A program made the position numbers and the translations under genes. The notes beneath the pieces were generated by a model. The model ran no database searches, was not told where the DNA came from, and was given only the letters and a program-made list of their open reading frames with translations. Source: Saprospiraceae bacterium (GTDB lineage: Bacteria; Bacteroidota; Bacteroidia; Chitinophagales; Saprospiraceae). Taken from it: a stretch of 45,881 nt of DNA. The DNA lies in the NCBI GenBank assembly GCA_016787525.1, contig JAEUUP010000134.1, positions 1 through 45,881 on the forward strand, in the 5' to 3' direction. This document shows, one piece after another, positions 7,238 to 16,578 of this stretch. Each line of letters opens with the position of its first letter. The first letter of the stretch is position 1.

Positions 7238-9580
7238 ATGAAGGTTTTTACTGACAACTACAACACTTGCACAGACTTATTTAGCGAAACGATGGTTCGG
7301 CGTTATTTACAAACCTGTCTCATAACACTAATGTTGCTCCCCCTCAGTATCAAAGCCCAAGTCACAACGACGATTATGACCACAGGGGCGGATATGCAAA
7401 GCGTCTTTATGTTCAATAGTACCAACGGTTGGGCAGTTGGGCGTGCTGGGCTTGTTTATTATACCTCTAATGGTGGCGATACATGGACACCTCATCATGT
7501 ACCCAATGCCACTTATGGCAAAGTCTGGGGCTTAGATGCCAACAATGTGTGGGCTGTTGGCTCCAATGGGACGATTATAAAGTACGATGGCAGCACTTGG
7601 ACAAGCCAAATCTCGAATGCAGATGGCAGTCTTCTCGCTATTTGGGGTGCCAATGCCAACGACCTTTGGGCATCGGGGCTTAACGCAAGTGGTTCCGAAG
7701 ATGTTTTGCTGCACTATGATGGAACAAGTTGGACGAATATGGGTGCCACTGCTTTGTCTGCTGGAAGTGCTATTTGGGGGAGTGATGCCAATAATGTTTG
7801 GATGGTGGGCGATGGTGGGGTTTTGAAATACAATGGCAGCACTTGGTCTCATGTTTATAGTGCTTCTAACCCCACTTCGATTTGGGGGATAGATGCCAAC
7901 AATGTTTGGGTAGCGGGTAAATCGGGTGTTATCGCCAAATACGATGGCACGTCATGGACAACCCAAACCTCTAATACGACGAGTGCCCTTGCTTCGATTG
8001 ACGGTATAGATGCCAATAATATTTGGGCAATGGAGGGTGTTACTGGTCATTTTGTCAAATACGATGGCAGTACTTGGACACGGCAAGCGACAGGCATCTC
8101 GCTGCAATCAACCGAAATAGATGTCGTAGATGCCAATAATATATGGATGACAAGCGTGACAGGCGGTATTTATCACTACAACGGCAGCACTTGGACAACC
8201 CAAAAAATAGGCATCACTCAGTCAACCTTGAACTCTATTCATGGCACCGATGCTAACAATATCTGGACAGTAGGTGCATCTGGCACACTGCTTAAATACG
8301 ACGGCACATCTTGGGGAACGCAAACATCAGGTACAACCAGTACTTTAAGTGCTTGTTGGGCAGCAGATGCGACCCACGTTTGGGCGATAGGTAATCCATT
8401 AGCCATACGGTTTTACAATGGCTCAACTTGGGCTTCGCAAAGCTCAGGCGGTACACCTTTTGCACTCAATGGCATTTGGGGTTCGGCTGCTAACAATGTC
8501 TATGTAGTGGGGGGCGGTGGCAATATGAGACGCTACAATGGCACATCTTGGGCGGCTTTTACCTCTGGCACGACAACGGTGCTGTATAATATTGGTGGTA
8601 TTGATGCCAATAACTTTTGGGTGGTCGGTGCAGGCGGTTTGATTCGGTACTACAATGGCAGTGCATGGACGGCACAAACCTCTGGAACAACCAACAGCTT
8701 ACAAGATATTTGGGCAGCCGATGCCAGCCATGTGTGGGCTGTGGGCGATGCAGGGACGCTTCTATTTTTTGATGGCACAACGTGGACAACACTCTCCTCT
8801 GGCACAACAGAAACCCTGTACAGTGTGCATGGCACCGCCGCCAACAATGTATGGGCAGTAGGCGCAAATGGTACGCTCCTACACTACAATGGTGCAACTT
8901 GGACAAGTTATACCTCCGTTTGCCCCGCTACGAATTATGAAGTATGGGCATTGGGCAACGATGCCTATATCAGTTCCGTAAATGGGACGGTCGTAAAGGC
9001 GACGTACAGTGGCGTACTGCCTGTTGAATTAGTGAACTTTTCGGGCAAATACATCCCTCCTTCGGGGGGAACGAGGGGGGCTACTGAGGGGGGTAATTTA
9101 TTGACTTGGACAACGGCGAATGAAGTGAACAACAAGGGTTTTCAAGTCGAACGGTTAACGGTCAACGGAGAGTGGTCAACATTGGGTTTTGTGGCTGCCA
9201 AAGGCAAATCGGCTACTTATCAATTTATAGATAACCAAACGTCGGTGAGGTTTGAAACCTCGCCGACGTTAAACTACTACCGTCTCCGCCAAATAGACAA
9301 TGATGGTAAAGAAACCCTGTCCAAAGTCATCACTATTCAAAGCAAAGGTTCAAAAACTAAGCTAACAGTCTATCCAAACCCTGTTTCTTACCTTTTGACA
9401 GTAGAAAATAGGGAGGGGTCTCATTTTCAAATTCTCAATCTTTTAGGGCAACAAGTCATGAACGGTAAAGCCCCCTATGGGGGTTTGGGGGCTGGGACTG
9501 GGCTTGATGTATCTGCTTTGCCACAAGGCACTTATGTCTTAAAAGTGGGTTCGGAACAAGTAAAATTTATAAAACAATAA
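7238..9580 (+). CDS. T9SS-exported beta-propeller-like repeat protein (copy 2)
   Basis: The 780-residue product is a paralogue of the protein at 1822. The start gives MKVF, as in two other T9SS genes here; a second ATG at 7292 begins a more compact signal peptide (MVRRYLQ to LSIKAQ), so the start is slightly uncertain. About 12 blades with WG.DANNVWAVG and YDGSTWT patterns precede LPVELVNFSGK and a type A sorting domain (YPNPVSY, LLGQQV, ALPQGTYVLKV, terminal KFIKQ). Extra in-frame inserts include a Pro/Gly-rich piece before TEGGN, a 33-nt palindrome at 9238 and a G-rich palindrome near 9468. Expression is probably controlled by the divergent LytTR operon. Surface location is well supported; function is unknown. 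Confidence 0.88.
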   Translation: MKVFTDNYNTCTDLFSETMVRRYLQTCLITLMLLPLSIKAQVTTTIMTTGADMQSVFMFNSTNGWAVGRAGLVYYTSNGGDTWTPHHVPNATYGKVWGLDANNVWAVGSNGTIIKYDGSTWTSQISNADGSLLAIWGANANDLWASGLNASGSEDVLLHYDGTSWTNMGATALSAGSAIWGSDANNVWMVGDGGVLKYNGSTWSHVYSASNPTSIWGIDANNVWVAGKSGVIAKYDGTSWTTQTSNTTSALASIDGIDANNIWAMEGVTGHFVKYDGSTWTRQATGISLQSTEIDVVDANNIWMTSVTGGIYHYNGSTWTTQKIGITQSTLNSIHGTDANNIWTVGASGTLLKYDGTSWGTQTSGTTSTLSACWAADATHVWAIGNPLAIRFYNGSTWASQSSGGTPFALNGIWGSAANNVYVVGGGGNMRRYNGTSWAAFTSGTTTVLYNIGGIDANNFWVVGAGGLIRYYNGSAWTAQTSGTTNSLQDIWAADASHVWAVGDAGTLLFFDGTTWTTLSSGTTETLYSVHGTAANNVWAVGANGTLLHYNGATWTSYTSVCPATNYEVWALGNDAYISSVNGTVVKATYSGVLPVELVNFSGKYIPPSGGTRGATEGGNLLTWTTANEVNNKGFQVERLTVNGEWSTLGFVAAKGKSATYQFIDNQTSVRFETSPTLNYYRLRQIDNDGKETLSKVITIQSKGSKTKLTVYPNPVSYLLTVENREGSHFQILNLLGQQVMNGKAPYGGLGAGTGLDVSALPQGTYVLKVGSEQVKFIKQ
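9238..9270 (+). repeat. In-frame 33-nt palindrome in sorting region
   Basis: The arms begin AACGTCGGTGAGG and end CGCCGACGTT, with one G:T-type mismatch. It encodes TSVRFETSPTL just before the conserved YYRLRQIDN motif. The protein at 1822 has only a short unrelated loop there. Confidence 0.85.
9468..9496 (+). repeat. In-frame G-rich palindromic insert
   Basis: AAAGCCCCCTATGGGGG, followed by TTTGGGGGCT, is an insert inside the sorting domain, between LLGQQV and LDVSALPQG. Similar CCCCTTTGGGG elements sit after the stop codons at 9580 and 36037 and in frame near 16010. They look like small dispersed palindromes tolerated in this linker. Confidence 0.55.
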
Positions 9581-9608
9581 AGTCCCCTTTGGGGATTTAG
9601 AGGCTAAT

Positions 9609-9627
9609 AGTAAAATTCTTTTTATAG
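9609..9627 (+). repeat. Conserved 3' motif after T9SS gene (copy 2)
   Basis: AGTAAAATTCTTTTTATAG lies 28 nt after the stop codon. A small CCCCTTTGGGG palindrome separates it from the gene. Confidence 0.6.
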
Positions 9628-9677
9628 GAAAGTCCTGTAATGGTTTTATAGGATTTCAAAATTAACAAAATTTATTT

Positions 9678-10745
9678 ATGAATGTGCAATTGGATAATTT
9701 TCAAAACCTTATTGATACAATAAAGCTCTATGGTGATAAACTACAGGATTATCAACTTGAGTGTAGGCAAAGTTTTCCAACGGAAAATGGTGAATTAGCG
9801 GAAGCCATTATCAATAGGATAAAATCGGACAATGACATACCTTTTTATTTTGAAACGCAACCTAAAAATGTTTCGAGGCTTTCTTATATTCTGCCTAACA
9901 GAATAGCAACAGCCTTCAATTATGAAACCAATCGCATGAGGTTAGATGTTATCAAAGGAGGCATGAGTGAGCTAACACCTAAAAAAAATGTTAAAAATAT
10001 GTTTTGCAGGGGTATTAAATTGGATGGTGCAGGACAATTCTGGGGGGGGAATCCAAATTGGTCACTTGTCCGAACCGTTAAGATTAAAAATCCTATCTCC
10101 CAGAACAAAGAGATAGTGGCTTCAATTGTCTATTCTCCACAAGATAGAACACTGTTTTATTCTATTGACGGAGAATCTTTTTCAATTTTCAAAAATAATC
10201 CCCCTATAAAAATGAATATAAAAAATATTGATATTGACGCAGCCTTAATACACGCTGACCATAGAATTGAGATAGAACCTGTAAAAATAAAAGCGCATTT
10301 AGGGAATCATCATCGAGGACCAGCCACATTGTCAAAATGCTTGTTTCAAGAACAATTAGGACGTAGGCTGCACTTGTCCTTTCAAGACCTTTCAAGTATG
10401 AATTACCCGCTATGCCTTATGGCTCAAGGCGTTTTAGGGGTTGTGTATATTGGTTCAGCCGAAAGTAATTTAAAAAATTGTAGTGCCGGAATTTTTATAG
10501 CCGAAAATGCTGGGTACTCTGTCAGTGCTTTTCATACAAGTTCTAAGACAGGATTAGATAAAATGCAAAATAGACGTTTATGCTCAGTGATAGGTTCTCA
10601 ACCTCAATTACACAGTATTTGCTTAGATTCGTATAAAAGGGCTACCACCAACCCTATCAGTGATATAGGTATTGTTTCTGTGGCAAAACGTCCGAATTTT
10701 AAATTGCTATCCACAACAGAAAAAATAAATTTGGTTTATCTATGA
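9678..10745 (+). CDS. Hypothetical protein, weakly IMPase-like
   Basis: The 355-residue product is not recognised with confidence. It has no signal peptide or membrane segment. Three blocks recall the inositol-monophosphatase/CysQ fold. These are LDGAGQFWGG where the family has DPIDGTxNF, IVASIVYSPQDRTLFYSIDG where it has GVVYDP with a following G-rich turn, and AGIFIAENAGYSV where it has the AGALIVEEAGG helix. The first metal-binding Asp and the GEE motif are not evident, so catalysis would be doubtful. It lies alone between a T9SS gene and a convergent TPR-HTH gene and carries no sorting domain. Its base composition is AT-richer than its neighbours, which may mean separate origin. Confidence 0.65.
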   Translation: MNVQLDNFQNLIDTIKLYGDKLQDYQLECRQSFPTENGELAEAIINRIKSDNDIPFYFETQPKNVSRLSYILPNRIATAFNYETNRMRLDVIKGGMSELTPKKNVKNMFCRGIKLDGAGQFWGGNPNWSLVRTVKIKNPISQNKEIVASIVYSPQDRTLFYSIDGESFSIFKNNPPIKMNIKNIDIDAALIHADHRIEIEPVKIKAHLGNHHRGPATLSKCLFQEQLGRRLHLSFQDLSSMNYPLCLMAQGVLGVVYIGSAESNLKNCSAGIFIAENAGYSVSAFHTSSKTGLDKMQNRRLCSVIGSQPQLHSICLDSYKRATTNPISDIGIVSVAKRPNFKLLSTTEKINLVYL

Positions 10746-10771
10746 TTTGAGGGGTGGGCGCAACTAAAATA

Positions 10772-10828
10772 ATTTATCTAAAACATCGGCACTCATACCC
10801 ACGCCATTGTCTTTGATTTCGATGAAAT
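10772..10828 (-). pseudogene. Fragment of histidine-kinase HATPase sequence
   Basis: On the minus strand this stretch reads as a short piece of the kinase HATPase domain, with the DNGVGM box and the following DVLDKLF codons, matching 21131-21189 and 16738-16793 closely. No kinase coding sequence continues on either side. It ends at a 10-mer copy (10833), just as in the kinase genes at 16801 and 21199. It is probably a remnant left by recombination. Confidence 0.6.
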
Positions 10829-10830
10829 AC

Positions 10831-10860
10831 CCCCCCTCAGTAAAACAACTTCTGAGGGGG
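10831..10860. terminator. Bidirectional hairpin with 10-mer arms
   Basis: The CCCCCCTCAG arm pairs with CTGAGGGGG across a loop of about 12 nt. On the plus strand it is followed by a run of T, a good intrinsic terminator for the gene ending at 10745. The 5' arm holds an exact copy of the 10-mer. About 60 bp upstream, 10772-10828 resembles a piece of the kinase genes (the stretch coding for LDKLF to EIKDNGVGM), a likely recombination remnant. Confidence 0.75.
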
Positions 10861-10879
10861 CTTTTTTTCTTGCAACGCA

Positions 10880-12739
10880 TTAGAATTGCTGAATGAATTT
10901 TTCTAAATCCGCTTCTTTTCCCAAACTCAAGCGTTGGCGGAGGCGCGAACGAGCAACATAGACACTCGTGCCAGAGATACCCAACACATCAGCCATTTCG
11001 TTGCTGTCGAAACCCAATTTGATGAGTAGAAATAAGCGGGTTTCGGCGACGGACAATTTGGGATAGTGCTGATTGAGATGAGCAAAGAACTTGGGATAAC
11101 GCTTCTCGAACAAATCGCGGAAAGTGCGCCAATCGTCCGTCGTTAGTAGTCGGAGGTTTTTGAGTTTGGCAGTTACTAAAGCCGATTCCTGTTCTACATT
11201 GTGCGAAAGGTTCATTTGTAAGCCTTCAATAAGGCTATTTTTCAAATCTAATAGCTGCTTGGTTTCTTCCAATTCGGTGTTTTTGATGGTCAATTCTGCT
11301 GTCGCTTGTTGCAGTCCTTGTTCTATCAAAAGTGCCTCTGCTTCTACCAATTGTTTTTGTTGTTCCAAAAGCGATTTTTCTTCGGCTGCCAATTGGAGTT
11401 CTTGCTGTTTGCGCCGATACCGTACTAAAACCCAAACCAAACCCAAGCCCAAAATCCCTAATGCGCCTATCATCAGGAGGCGATTGAGTCGGCTGCGGTT
11501 TTTTTCTGCTATGAGTTGCTGCTCTCTTTGCTCCAAATCCACTTTGGCGTGAACCCACCCAATCGCTTGCTCTTTTTCGTTTGTAAAAATGCGATTCCGC
11601 AAGGCTTGGCTTTCTTGTTCATATACATAGGCTTGCTTGTAATCGCCTTTTTGCATATAGGTTTTGCTCAAGGCTTCTAAAATCGGGACTTGCTGAAGGC
11701 TATCGGGTATCAGCAATGCCATTTTATAAAAGTAAATAGCCGAATCCAACCGCCCCAAACAAGCATAACCGTCTGCTAAGGCTTTGTCATAGACGGGTGG
11801 TTTTAGACGGTCGCTGGTTTTTTTAACCATTTCTTTAGCCAATTGCAAAAGCGGCAAGGCTGTTTTACAATCGCCTTTACCAAGCTGCACCTTGCCTCTG
11901 AGCAACATTTGTAGGCTTTCATCATAAGTTTTGCCAAAGGTTTTTTGAGCGTAAGCTGCCGTATCCAATAGGATTTGCGCCGAATCCCATTGTTTGAGGG
12001 CAACATAGCTTTGTGCCAATAGCGTAGCGGATTCTGTGGCGTAGTAAAACCGTCGTGTGGTAGGTCCTGTCATCGCAAAATCCCATGCTTTCAGATACCA
12101 TTTGTGGGCTTCGTTGAGATTTTGGCTTTTCGTATAGGCTCTGCCCAATCTTTTGATGATGTCAAACATCCTACCTCTGTCTGCTGTCGTGTCTAAGGTG
12201 CTGAGATAGGCATAATTCCGCAAATAAAGTTTGGTCGCTTCGGGATAATCATTGTGGCGGAGTGCCAACAGCGCAAAGCCATTGACCACACCTGCTGCCA
12301 GCACGGGGTCATTGTTGCGGACACATAAATCGTAGGCACGTTTAAGACAAGCCGTTGCCGTGTCGTATCGTACCAATTTGGTGAATAGTTCGCCCCGCAC
12401 CAAGTAGATAAAGGCAAGGGTAGAGTCGGCGGGGAATGCTTTTTCGATGGCATCTAAATACCGAAACTGCATAGAGTCGGTAACATCGGGCAAGCCTTGC
12501 ACATTATAGAAACCACCTTGACACGCCAAACCCTGCCATTTGGCGGGCACTTCGGCACGAATATGAGCAATGATGGTATCGGCTTCGTGCAAATCAAAGG
12601 TTTTAAAGAAACTGCCGTTGAAGCGTGGTTGGCTAAAGAATTTATCCGCATCTTCATAACCATTGGATTTGGGTGGGTTGCAAGCACCTATAATAAACCC
12701 TAAATAAAGAATAGTGAGAATAAAGTAGTTGTTTTTCAT
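10880..12739 (-). CDS. TPR membrane regulator with LuxR-type HTH (copy 1)
   Basis: The 619-residue product probably senses something outside the inner membrane and binds DNA inside. It has a lipoprotein-like signal with Cys20 (IIGAC), then TPR-like helices to about residue 410. A transmembrane segment (about 421-440) leads to a coiled coil (about 443-505). A C-terminal LuxR-type helix-turn-helix follows, with LSVAETRLFLLIKLGF, SNEMADVLGIS and SVYVARSRLRQRL. This architecture is common in Bacteroidota. It is divergent from the LamG T9SS gene at 13184, and its paralogue at 32577 is likewise divergent from a T9SS gene. Regulation of that neighbour is inferred. Confidence 0.88.
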   Translation of the reverse strand: MKNNYFILTILYLGFIIGACNPPKSNGYEDADKFFSQPRFNGSFFKTFDLHEADTIIAHIRAEVPAKWQGLACQGGFYNVQGLPDVTDSMQFRYLDAIEKAFPADSTLAFIYLVRGELFTKLVRYDTATACLKRAYDLCVRNNDPVLAAGVVNGFALLALRHNDYPEATKLYLRNYAYLSTLDTTADRGRMFDIIKRLGRAYTKSQNLNEAHKWYLKAWDFAMTGPTTRRFYYATESATLLAQSYVALKQWDSAQILLDTAAYAQKTFGKTYDESLQMLLRGKVQLGKGDCKTALPLLQLAKEMVKKTSDRLKPPVYDKALADGYACLGRLDSAIYFYKMALLIPDSLQQVPILEALSKTYMQKGDYKQAYVYEQESQALRNRIFTNEKEQAIGWVHAKVDLEQREQQLIAEKNRSRLNRLLMIGALGILGLGLVWVLVRYRRKQQELQLAAEEKSLLEQQKQLVEAEALLIEQGLQQATAELTIKNTELEETKQLLDLKNSLIEGLQMNLSHNVEQESALVTAKLKNLRLLTTDDWRTFRDLFEKRYPKFFAHLNQHYPKLSVAETRLFLLIKLGFDSNEMADVLGISGTSVYVARSRLRQRLSLGKEADLEKFIQQF

Positions 12740-13183
12740 TGTTTTGATAAGTTTTAGTAAGTTTTCGAGCGGACAAAAATAGAAAAAAAGCTAAGGATTG
12801 CATTTGTATATAGCTTGTATATATCAAAAATTAGGCATTTCTCACCAAATTCCTTCCCTTTGTACAATCGTTGAGCAATAAGGCAACCGACTTTCTACCC
12901 CCTCAGTAAAAACACCACAACTTAATTTTTTACGAGATTCAACCGCATTGAGGAGCATCAACAACGGGCAGGCGGAGCTATGCCTAAGCATGGATAGCAA
13001 TGTTCGATGGCAATGTGTCGGATACTTTAAAGATATGATTTAAGAAGATTCAAACCTCGATAATACTCAAAAATAAAAGACTTGAATTGGCTGGGGCGGG
13101 TCTCAGTAGCTATGAAAAAGACCCCCTCAGTATTTCAAGTCTTGATGCAATCATTTTTTTTAATCAATTCAATTCTTTTAATG
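12740..13183. promoter_or_regulatory. Divergent control region, TPR-HTH 1 and LamG gene
   Basis: A minus-strand -7 box, TATTTTTG when read on that strand, lies at 12774-12781, about 35 nt before the TPR-HTH start. Two exact 10-mer copies lie at 12899 and 13123. From 13123 the leader shared with other T9SS genes (TTTAATCAATTC then AATTCTTTTAATG) runs to the start. No plus-strand -7 box is clear. Confidence 0.45.
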
Positions 13184-16129
13184 ATGAACAAACTTTTTCT
13201 TTCCTTGCTGCTTTTCCTGTGTGCTGCACCTTTAGCATGGTCTCAAAACGGTATCTCTTTGCATTTCGACGGTACGGACGACTATGTGTCTGTATCGGAC
13301 AACAACGCCTTAGATTTTACCAATAATTTGACCTTGGAAGCATGGGTCAAACCCACAGGCGCACAATCCCAGACGGCGGGTGTTATTTCCAAAAACAGAG
13401 CAAGCGGCAGTATTGGCTATGCGTTGGCAATTGAACCAGAGAACAACGAGTTGACTTTTTTGGCTAATAACAATACGTCAAACATCTATGTCAAGTCAAC
13501 GACGACTGTGCCACTCAATCAATGGAGTCACGTTGCGGTTACTTACAACGGGAGTACGGTCAGATTATACTTCAATGGCAGTGAGGTCTATTCGCAATCT
13601 GTGAATATTTCTTTACTCAACTCTACCCAACCCCTTTACATCGGTGGTATTGGCAGTGGTGGTACTTCTACTTGGCTGTTCAAAGGCTGCATTGATGAGG
13701 TGCGAATTTGGAACACGGCGCGGAGTGCCAGCCAAATTAGCAGCAATTATAAAACCTATATCACAGGCAGTCAAACCAACTTGGTGGCAGCTTATTCTTT
13801 TACAAACGGCACTGCCAATGCCAATAACGCAGGCATTACGACACTCACCAACAGTACAGGTACAACGGCTCTTAACGGCACACTTGCCAATTTTGCCTTG
13901 TCTGGTACCAGTTCCAATTGGGTAGATGGGGCGTGCATCACCAATATAAGCATTGTGTCTGATGATGCAGACAATGCCATCGAAGCAGGTACAAATGTCA
14001 CCTTTACCGCTACACCGACCAACGGCGGCACGACCCCTCAGTATCAATGGAAAAAAAATGGCTCTAATGTTGGCACAAACAGTACGACTTATTCAGATGC
14101 CACTTTGGTTGATGGCGATGTTATCACTTGTGTTTTAACCAGCAACGAGACGTGTGCTGCCCCATCTACGGCAACCAGCAACAGTATCACGATAATAATT
14201 ACGGCTCCGGGCGCAGCTTTGCGTTTTGACGGCACTAATGATTATGTGAGTGTACCCAATATAGCAACATTCAATTCATTGACTGCCTTCACGGTAGAAG
14301 CATGGGTTAACACAACGGTTGGAACAGGTTACAGAGCCATTTTGACGAAAGGCAATAATATTCAATTGGCAATTTATGACAGCAACGATATTTATTGTCG
14401 CATAGCCAGTGGCACAGATGCCTATGGTTTCACCACAACGGCTGTTTTGCCCATCAATACATGGGTACATGTGGCGGCTGTCTATGACGGGAGTCAATCG
14501 AACAATGCGACCCGCTTGAAAATCTATATCAATGGCACAGCACAAACACTGTCTTATGCAGGAACGATACCGACCTCTGTCAATACAAACAGCGCGGCTA
14601 TTAAGATAGGTGCTACTACGTCGGGTGCAGAATACTGGTCGGGCAGAATGGACGAGATGCGCCTATGGAATCGCGCTTTATCTGTGTGCGAAATTCAAAA
14701 CAACCGCAATTGCGAATTAGGTAGCGGGCAAACAGGCTTGGTCGCCTATTACAAATTCAATCAAGGTGGGCATAATATCAACAATTCGACTGTTACGACT
14801 TTGACCGATGCCAGTGGCAACGGCAATACAGGTACTTTGACTAATTTTAGCTTAACAGGCACCAGTTCCAATTGGGTCAGTACGGGCAATGTGACCACAG
14901 GCTCAACTTGCAGTACCTACGCTCCCACTTATACATGGACAGGCGCGACTTCTACCGATTGGGCAACGGCTTCTAATTGGTCGTGTGATGCCGTACCCAC
15001 CAGCACCAGCAATGTCACCATACCTACGACTACCAATGCGCCCACATTGCCTGCAAATTTGAGTATTGCCAATCTTGCCTTGACAGGCACCAACAAAATC
15101 ACCTTAGGCAATAGCAATTTGACCGTTGATGCCCTCACAGGTGGTAGCAGTACAGCTTATGTCGTGACAAATGGCACAGGCACATTGACCATCAAAAACG
15201 TGGGTCCAACGCCGACACTTTTCCCCGTTGGACCTTCCACAACGGCTTACGCACCCGTTACGATTACCAACAATGTCAGCCGTGATTTCTCAGTTAATGT
15301 CGGAACGACTATTACCAATCCTGTTTCTGGCTACAAATATGTCAATTTGCAATGGGACATTACCCCCTCAGTATTAACAGGCAATTCGGCGACTTTGGCA
15401 GTGGGCTGGTCGTCGGGCAGTCAAGGCAGTGGGTTCAGTCCTTTGTCGGCGGTGCAGGTCAATCATTACAATACGACCAATTCAACTTGGGATACGAATT
15501 ACAGCGCAACGCTGTCGGGTTCAGACCCTTACACCGCGACCGCCACAGGCATCAGTAGTTTTTCGCCTTTTTCTATTTCCAACGTTACAGTCTTGCCTGT
15601 CGAATTGGTCTCTTTTTCGGGTAAAAATACTGAGGGGGGCAACCTTTTGACTTGGACAACCGCTAATGAAGTGAACAACAAGGGTTTTGAAATTGAAAGG
15701 CGTTTAGGCGGTAGTTGGGAGACACTCGGTTTTGTGGCTTCTAATGGCAAAGCCGCGACGTATGAATTTATGGATAATCAAACGTCGGTGAGGTTTGAAT
15801 CTTCACCAAAGTTAAATTACTATCGTCTCCGCCAAATAGACAATGACGGTACAGAGACCCTATCCAAAGTCATTTCTATTGCCGATAAAGGCAATAACAA
15901 ACTCCGAATCTACCCAAACCCTGTTTCCAACCTTTTGACAGTTGAAAATAGAGAGGGAGGGGATTTTCAAATTCTTAATCTACTTGGTCAACAAGTGCTT
16001 TACGGAAAAACCCCCTTTGTCAGTAAGGACTCCTTTGAAGGAGGCAAGGGGCTTGATGTATCGGCATTGCCACAAGGCAGCTATGTCTTAAAAATTGGGG
16101 CAGAGCAAGCCCAATTCGTGAAGCAATAG
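13184..16129 (+). CDS. T9SS-exported LamG-domain protein
   Basis: The product is about 981 residues. I chose the start at [10 protein letters not shown] because it gives a clean signal peptide ending AWSQ and matches the leader spacing of the paralogues; ATG at 13181 is equally possible. Two LamG-type concanavalin-like domains are visible, one from [12 protein letters not shown] to the IDEVRIWN motif and one from [12 protein letters not shown] to MDEMRLWN. Between them lies an Ig-like stretch ([10 protein letters not shown]). After a Thr-rich region the protein ends with [24 protein letters not shown] and [11 protein letters not shown], a type A sorting domain. LamG domains usually bind glycans or proteins. 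It is divergent from TPR-HTH regulator 1. Confidence 0.9.
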   Translation: MNKLFLSLLLFLCAAPLAWSQNGISLHFDGTDDYVSVSDNNALDFTNNLTLEAWVKPTGAQSQTAGVISKNRASGSIGYALAIEPENNELTFLANNNTSNIYVKSTTTVPLNQWSHVAVTYNGSTVRLYFNGSEVYSQSVNISLLNSTQPLYIGGIGSGGTSTWLFKGCIDEVRIWNTARSASQISSNYKTYITGSQTNLVAAYSFTNGTANANNAGITTLTNSTGTTALNGTLANFALSGTSSNWVDGACITNISIVSDDADNAIEAGTNVTFTATPTNGGTTPQYQWKKNGSNVGTNSTTYSDATLVDGDVITCVLTSNETCAAPSTATSNSITIIITAPGAALRFDGTNDYVSVPNIATFNSLTAFTVEAWVNTTVGTGYRAILTKGNNIQLAIYDSNDIYCRIASGTDAYGFTTTAVLPINTWVHVAAVYDGSQSNNATRLKIYINGTAQTLSYAGTIPTSVNTNSAAIKIGATTSGAEYWSGRMDEMRLWNRALSVCEIQNNRNCELGSGQTGLVAYYKFNQGGHNINNSTVTTLTDASGNGNTGTLTNFSLTGTSSNWVSTGNVTTGSTCSTYAPTYTWTGATSTDWATASNWSCDAVPTSTSNVTIPTTTNAPTLPANLSIANLALTGTNKITLGNSNLTVDALTGGSSTAYVVTNGTGTLTIKNVGPTPTLFPVGPSTTAYAPVTITNNVSRDFSVNVGTTITNPVSGYKYVNLQWDITPSVLTGNSATLAVGWSSGSQGSGFSPLSAVQVNHYNTTNSTWDTNYSATLSGSDPYTATATGISSFSPFSISNVTVLPVELVSFSGKNTEGGNLLTWTTANEVNNKGFEIERRLGGSWETLGFVASNGKAATYEFMDNQTSVRFESSPKLNYYRLRQIDNDGTETLSKVISIADKGNNKLRIYPNPVSNLLTVENREGGDFQILNLLGQQVLYGKTPFVSKDSFEGGKGLDVSALPQGSYVLKIGAEQAQFVKQ
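15781..15813 (+). repeat. Degenerate in-frame 33-nt palindrome
   Basis: The left arm AACGTCGGTGAGG is intact, but the right arm has diverged (CTTCACCAAAGTT). It encodes SVRFESSPK at the same site as the palindrome at 9238. This decay suggests an old insertion. Confidence 0.7.
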
Positions 16130-16146
16130 TAAAATTCTTTTCACAC
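16128..16146 (+). repeat. Conserved 3' motif after T9SS gene (copy 3)
   Basis: AGTAAAATTCTTTTCACAC overlaps the stop codon, as at 4091. Confidence 0.65.
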
Positions 16147-16229
16147 TATGAAGCCACTCGCTTTTTACTGTCCGAAGGACTTCTGTGGAGAGGGGTGGTT
16201 TTTCTAAAAAAACAATCTTCTGAATCACT

Positions 16230-16264
16230 AACGCAAAGCCAAAATGCGGTAAAGGCGGCACTTA
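16230..16264 (+). ncRNA. Conserved leader element, copy B
   Basis: This copy reads AACGCAAAGCC, then AAAATGCGGTAAAGGCGG. CGCA/TGCG and the GCC/GGC loop pairing are both kept. It lies 32 nt before the start of the small MbtH-like gene. Confidence 0.6.
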
Positions 16265-16296
16265 TTTTATCTTATTCAAATCATCAATTTACAATT

Positions 16297-16488
16297 ATGG
16301 ACAGCATTTTTAAAGTTATAAAAAGCGAAGAAGGGCAGTATAGTATTTTGGACATTTACAAAGACACCCCTTCGGGATGGAAAGACACAGGTTTTTCGGG
16401 TCTAAAAGGTGATTGTTTGGCTCATATCAAAGAAATAATTCTGGAAGAACGTCAGGCTTCTTTAAATGCGACGATGAATAAACCGTAG
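16297..16488 (+). CDS. Small MbtH-like protein
   Basis: The 63-residue product (start MDSIFKV) matches the MbtH pattern. EEGQYSILDIYKDTPSGW corresponds to the EGQYSLWP and PAGW motifs, and KGDCLAHIKEI to the conserved CLxYI helix. MbtH proteins bind adenylation domains of nonribosomal peptide synthetases. This copy keeps only one of the usual tryptophans and lacks the C-terminal WTDxRP tail, and no synthetase is in the window, so its partner is unknown. I rejected a longer start at 16195 because the leader element lies inside that extension. It sits after the LamG gene and is convergent with kinase 2. Confidence 0.72.
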   Translation: MDSIFKVIKSEEGQYSILDIYKDTPSGWKDTGFSGLKGDCLAHIKEIILEERQASLNATMNKP

Positions 16489-16496
16489 CTCGGTAT

Positions 16497-16571
16497 AAAA
16501 CCCTTTCAGTAGAAGCAGTCCGCTTAGTCCTCTTTTGGCTCTAAGTGGACTGGTTTTACTGAGGGGTGGTT
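16497..16571. terminator. Long hairpin between MbtH-like gene and kinase 2
   Basis: The inner stem CAGTCCGCTTAG pairs with CTAAGTGGACTG. The outer stem ACCCTTTCAGTA pairs imperfectly with TTACTGAGGGGT, which contains an exact 10-mer (16557-16566). Plus-strand T residues follow. It can serve both converging genes. Confidence 0.7.
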
Positions 16572-16578
16572 TTTTTTA

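Noticed and set aside
16195-16296. N-terminal extension of the small MbtH-like gene
   Set aside because: The extension would overlap the leader element, which is non-coding ahead of the other three genes, and adds residues outside the MbtH pattern.
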